Source of the DNA: an uncultured Selenomonadaceae bacterium
Lineage (GTDB): Bacteria > Bacillota > Negativicutes > Selenomonadales > Selenomonadaceae
Direction of reading: 5' to 3'
Length of the DNA: 5,960 bases
Assembly: GCA_905236255.1 (NCBI GenBank)
Contig: CAJOPK010000013.1
Span: 1 to 5,960, forward strand
Notes under the pieces: model-generated
Seen by the model: only the letters and a program-made list of their open reading frames with translations
Told to the model about the DNA's origin: nothing
Databases searched by the model: none
Translations under genes and position numbers: made by a program
Shown here: positions 3,687 through 5,960 of the stretch, one piece after another
How positions within the stretch are numbered: position 1 is the first letter of the stretch
Layout: each line of letters opens with the position of its first letter

Positions 3687-5960
3687 ATGAACATTAAAGA
3701 CGAATTGCACGGATTCCGGCTTGAAAAAATTCAAGAAGTCCCGGAAGTAAACGCAAAAACTTATGAATTTGAACACGTCAAAACCGGTGCGAAACTTTTT
3801 TACGTCGCCGCCGACGACGACAACAAAGTCTTTTATATTGCATTCCGCACTCCTCCGAAAGACGATACCGGAGTCGCTCACATTGTTGAACATTCGACTT
3901 TGTGCGGCTCGCGGAAATATCCGCTGAAAGAGCCGTTTGTCGAATTGGTCAAAGGATCGCTGAATACTTTTTTAAACGCGATGACTTACCCGGATAAAAC
4001 CGTCTACCCGGTTGCAAGCCGAAACGCGAAGGATTTTAGAAATTTGCAGGACGTTTACCTTGACGCGGTTTTTTATCCCGCCATGAAGAATACTCCGGAA
4101 ATTTTGATGCAGGAAGGTTGGCATTATGAAATTGAAAACTCGGACGAGCCTTTAAAGTACAGCGGCGTTGTTTACAATGAAATGAAAGGTGCTTTGTCCT
4201 CGCCCGACGATATTTTGGGAAGTAAGTCACTGCACGAAATTTTTCCGGACAACTGCTATTCCTTTGAGAGCGGAGGAGATCCGGAGAAAATTCCCGATTT
4301 GACACAGAAAGATTTTATCGACTTCCACGCGAAATATTATCACCCGTCAAATTCTTATATTTATCTGTACGGCGATGTGGATATTGACGAACAGCTTAAA
4401 TATCTTGACGGCGAATATCTTTCCGCCTTCGATAAAATTTCGCCGGACTCCGAAATTTCCGCACAGAAAAAATTTGCCGAAATGAAATGCGTCGAAAATT
4501 TTTATCCGATAGGCGAAGAGGAACCGGAAAACGACAAGACTTTCCATTCTCTGAACATTTTGACCGGCGACGTTCTCGACTCGAAAACTCTGCTCGGCTT
4601 GGAAATTTTAAATCACGCTCTCTTTGTAAGTTCCGCCGCTCCGGTCAAAAAGGCGATAATCGATTCCGGCTTGGGCAAAGATGTCGATTCCGGGCTTGAG
4701 GAAGATTTGCGGCAACCGCTTTTCAGTGTAACCTTGACCGGCTCCGAAAAAGATCGCGGCGAAAAATTTTACAATTTGGTAATTTCGGAGCTTGAAAAAC
4801 TTGTCGAAAACGGCATTGACAAAACTCTTTTGCAAGCGTCGATAAATTTGACGGAGTTCCGGGTTCGCGAAAATGATTTCGGATTTGCCCCGAAAGGTCT
4901 TATTTACGGTTTGAGAAGTTTGAGAAATTGGGTTTACGGCGGCGATCCGGCAACGCCTTTGAGATATGAGGAAGATTTTGCCGCGATTAAAGCCGGATTG
5001 AACGAAAATTATTTTGAAAATCTTATCCGCGAACAATTTTTAAACAATACTCATAAAGTTTTATTCACGCTTGCACCGAGTAAAACTGTCGGAAAAGAGC
5101 GGGAAGAATTACAGACAAAAAAACTTGCCGAAATAAAGGCGAAGATGTCGCCGGAAGAAATTTCAAAAGTCATTGAAGATACGAAAAAATTGAAACTTCG
5201 TCAGCAAAGCCCGGAAACTCCGGAGGCATTGGAAACGATTCCGCTGCTCAAACTTTCCGACATTCGCAAAACGCCGGAAAATTTGCCGCTTAAATTCCGG
5301 GACATTGACGGCACGAGAATTTTGGACAGTTGCGTTGACACCAACGGGATAATTTACCTTATCTTTATGTTCGACGCAAGCAAGGTGCCGCAGAATAAAA
5401 TTTTCCACGCTCATTTGTTAAATATTCTCTTGGGCAGCGTTGACACGAAAAAACATTCTTATGAAGATTTGACGAATTTGAAAAATTTGAATATCGGCGA
5501 TATTTCAAGTGCACTCATGGCAGAAACGAAAAAAGATGAGCCGGATTCCTTTATCCCGCTCTTCAGAGTCTATGTGAAGGCGTTGGAGACAAAACTTCCG
5601 GAACTCGGCGAAATTTTGAGCGAAATTTTCACGGAGACGATTTTCACAAACAAAAAGCGTATTCGCGAACTTATAGAACAAACGCAAATCGGTATGGAAC
5701 TTAACCTGCAAAATATGGCTCCGTCAATCGTTGCCGGACGACTTGCCGCATATCAAAGGCTTGCCGGAGCTTACAATTACGAAGGATTTTTACCGTTCAA
5801 CGAATTTTTGAAGGATCTGCTCAAAGACTTCGACGCGAAATTTGATAAACTTGCCGCAGATTTGCGGGACGTAATGACCCGCCTTGTAAATCGTAACGGG
5901 CTGACAATAAGTGTCACCGCACCGGACGAACTTTACAAAAAATTCCTTCCCCACCTCTCC
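3687..5960 (+). CDS. M16C zinc metallopeptidase, presequence protease (PreP)-like; C-terminus beyond window
   Basis: A large peptidase of the pitrilysin/insulinase clan, subfamily M16C, which degrades short unfolded peptides inside a closed two-halved chamber. The first 758 codons are present; relatives are about 970 residues, so roughly 210 are missing on the right. The inverted zinc motif HIVEH is at residues 65-69 (His65 and His69 bind zinc, Glu68 is the catalytic base). The third ligand is Glu165 in VVYNEMKGA. The 96-residue gap from His69 to Glu165 equals the His81-Glu177 gap of Arabidopsis PreP. Other family blocks are STLCGSRKYP, NTFLNAMTYPDKTVYPVAS and YYHPSNSYIYLYGD. The helical hairpin and M16C-associated domain begin at about residue 470, with PEALETIP near 511. 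There is no signal peptide, so the protein is probably cytoplasmic. The C-terminal Arg/Tyr substrate residues known in the family lie outside the window. The gene is divergent from the SpoIID-domain gene and shares its promoter region. Confidence 0.95.
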   Translation, partial: MNIKDELHGFRLEKIQEVPEVNAKTYEFEHVKTGAKLFYVAADDDNKVFYIAFRTPPKDDTGVAHIVEHSTLCGSRKYPLKEPFVELVKGSLNTFLNAMTYPDKTVYPVASRNAKDFRNLQDVYLDAVFYPAMKNTPEILMQEGWHYEIENSDEPLKYSGVVYNEMKGALSSPDDILGSKSLHEIFPDNCYSFESGGDPEKIPDLTQKDFIDFHAKYYHPSNSYIYLYGDVDIDEQLKYLDGEYLSAFDKISPDSEISAQKKFAEMKCVENFYPIGEEEPENDKTFHSLNILTGDVLDSKTLLGLEILNHALFVSSAAPVKKAIIDSGLGKDVDSGLEEDLRQPLFSVTLTGSEKDRGEKFYNLVISELEKLVENGIDKTLLQASINLTEFRVRENDFGFAPKGLIYGLRSLRNWVYGGDPATPLRYEEDFAAIKAGLNENYFENLIREQFLNNTHKVLFTLAPSKTVGKEREELQTKKLAEIKAKMSPEEISKVIEDTKKLKLRQQSPETPEALETIPLLKLSDIRKTPENLPLKFRDIDGTRILDSCVDTNGIIYLIFMFDASKVPQNKIFHAHLLNILLGSVDTKKHSYEDLTNLKNLNIGDISSALMAETKKDEPDSFIPLFRVYVKALETKLPELGEILSEIFTETIFTNKKRIRELIEQTQIGMELNLQNMAPSIVAGRLAAYQRLAGAYNYEGFLPFNEFLKDLLKDFDAKFDKLAADLRDVMTRLVNRNGLTISVTAPDELYKKFLPHLS

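Noticed and set aside
3537..3893. A 118-codon minus-strand open frame over the M16C leader and start
   Set aside because: It is antisense to the clear zinc-peptidase coding sequence, has a low-complexity Phe/Cys-rich translation and no ribosome binding site.
4608..5036. Long minus-strand open frames antisense to the M16C gene (also at 5163-5414 and 5505-5711)
   Set aside because: They mirror the codon bias of the real plus-strand gene, and their translations are Phe/Arg-rich without domains.

Overview
The window looks like ordinary core chromosome of a Bacillota (Firmicutes) bacterium. The reasons are AGGAGG-type ribosome binding sites, AT-rich intergenic DNA with good sigma-A-type promoters, a clostridial-style GAPDH and a SpoIID/LytB-domain protein. 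The placement within Bacillota is a guess (Negativicutes or Clostridia); no rRNA or other marker is present. I see no mobile element, CRISPR array, tRNA, rRNA or sign of recent transfer.

Layout. Positions 1-776 (minus): the N-terminal two thirds of phosphoglycerate kinase, cut by the window edge. Positions 777-914: a gap-pgk intercistronic region with a strong GC-rich stem-loop. Positions 915-1943 (minus): complete glyceraldehyde-3-phosphate dehydrogenase. Positions 1944-2114: the gap promoter region, with a TTGACA-N17-TAGTAT promoter and a palindrome over the -35 box. Positions 2115-3296 (minus): complete secreted SpoIID/LytB-domain protein. Positions 3297-3686: a 390-bp divergent intergenic region. 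Positions 3687-5960 (plus): a presequence-protease-like M16C zinc metallopeptidase, running off the right edge after 758 codons.

How the genes work together. gap and pgk encode consecutive glycolytic steps (glyceraldehyde-3-phosphate to 1,3-bisphosphoglycerate to 3-phosphoglycerate). They are probably co-transcribed from the gap promoter, with the intercistronic stem-loop possibly setting their ratio. The SpoIID-domain protein and the M16C peptidase are divergent and appear to share one symmetric bidirectional promoter whose -10 boxes overlap. They are therefore transcribed back to back, with leaders of about 210 and 160 nt.

The genes themselves are familiar families and I did not find a clearly new protein system. 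The parts most worth a second look are non-coding: the overlapping-promoter arrangement, the two structured leaders flanking it, and the gap-pgk stem-loop, whose wobble pairs favour folding of the minus-strand RNA.
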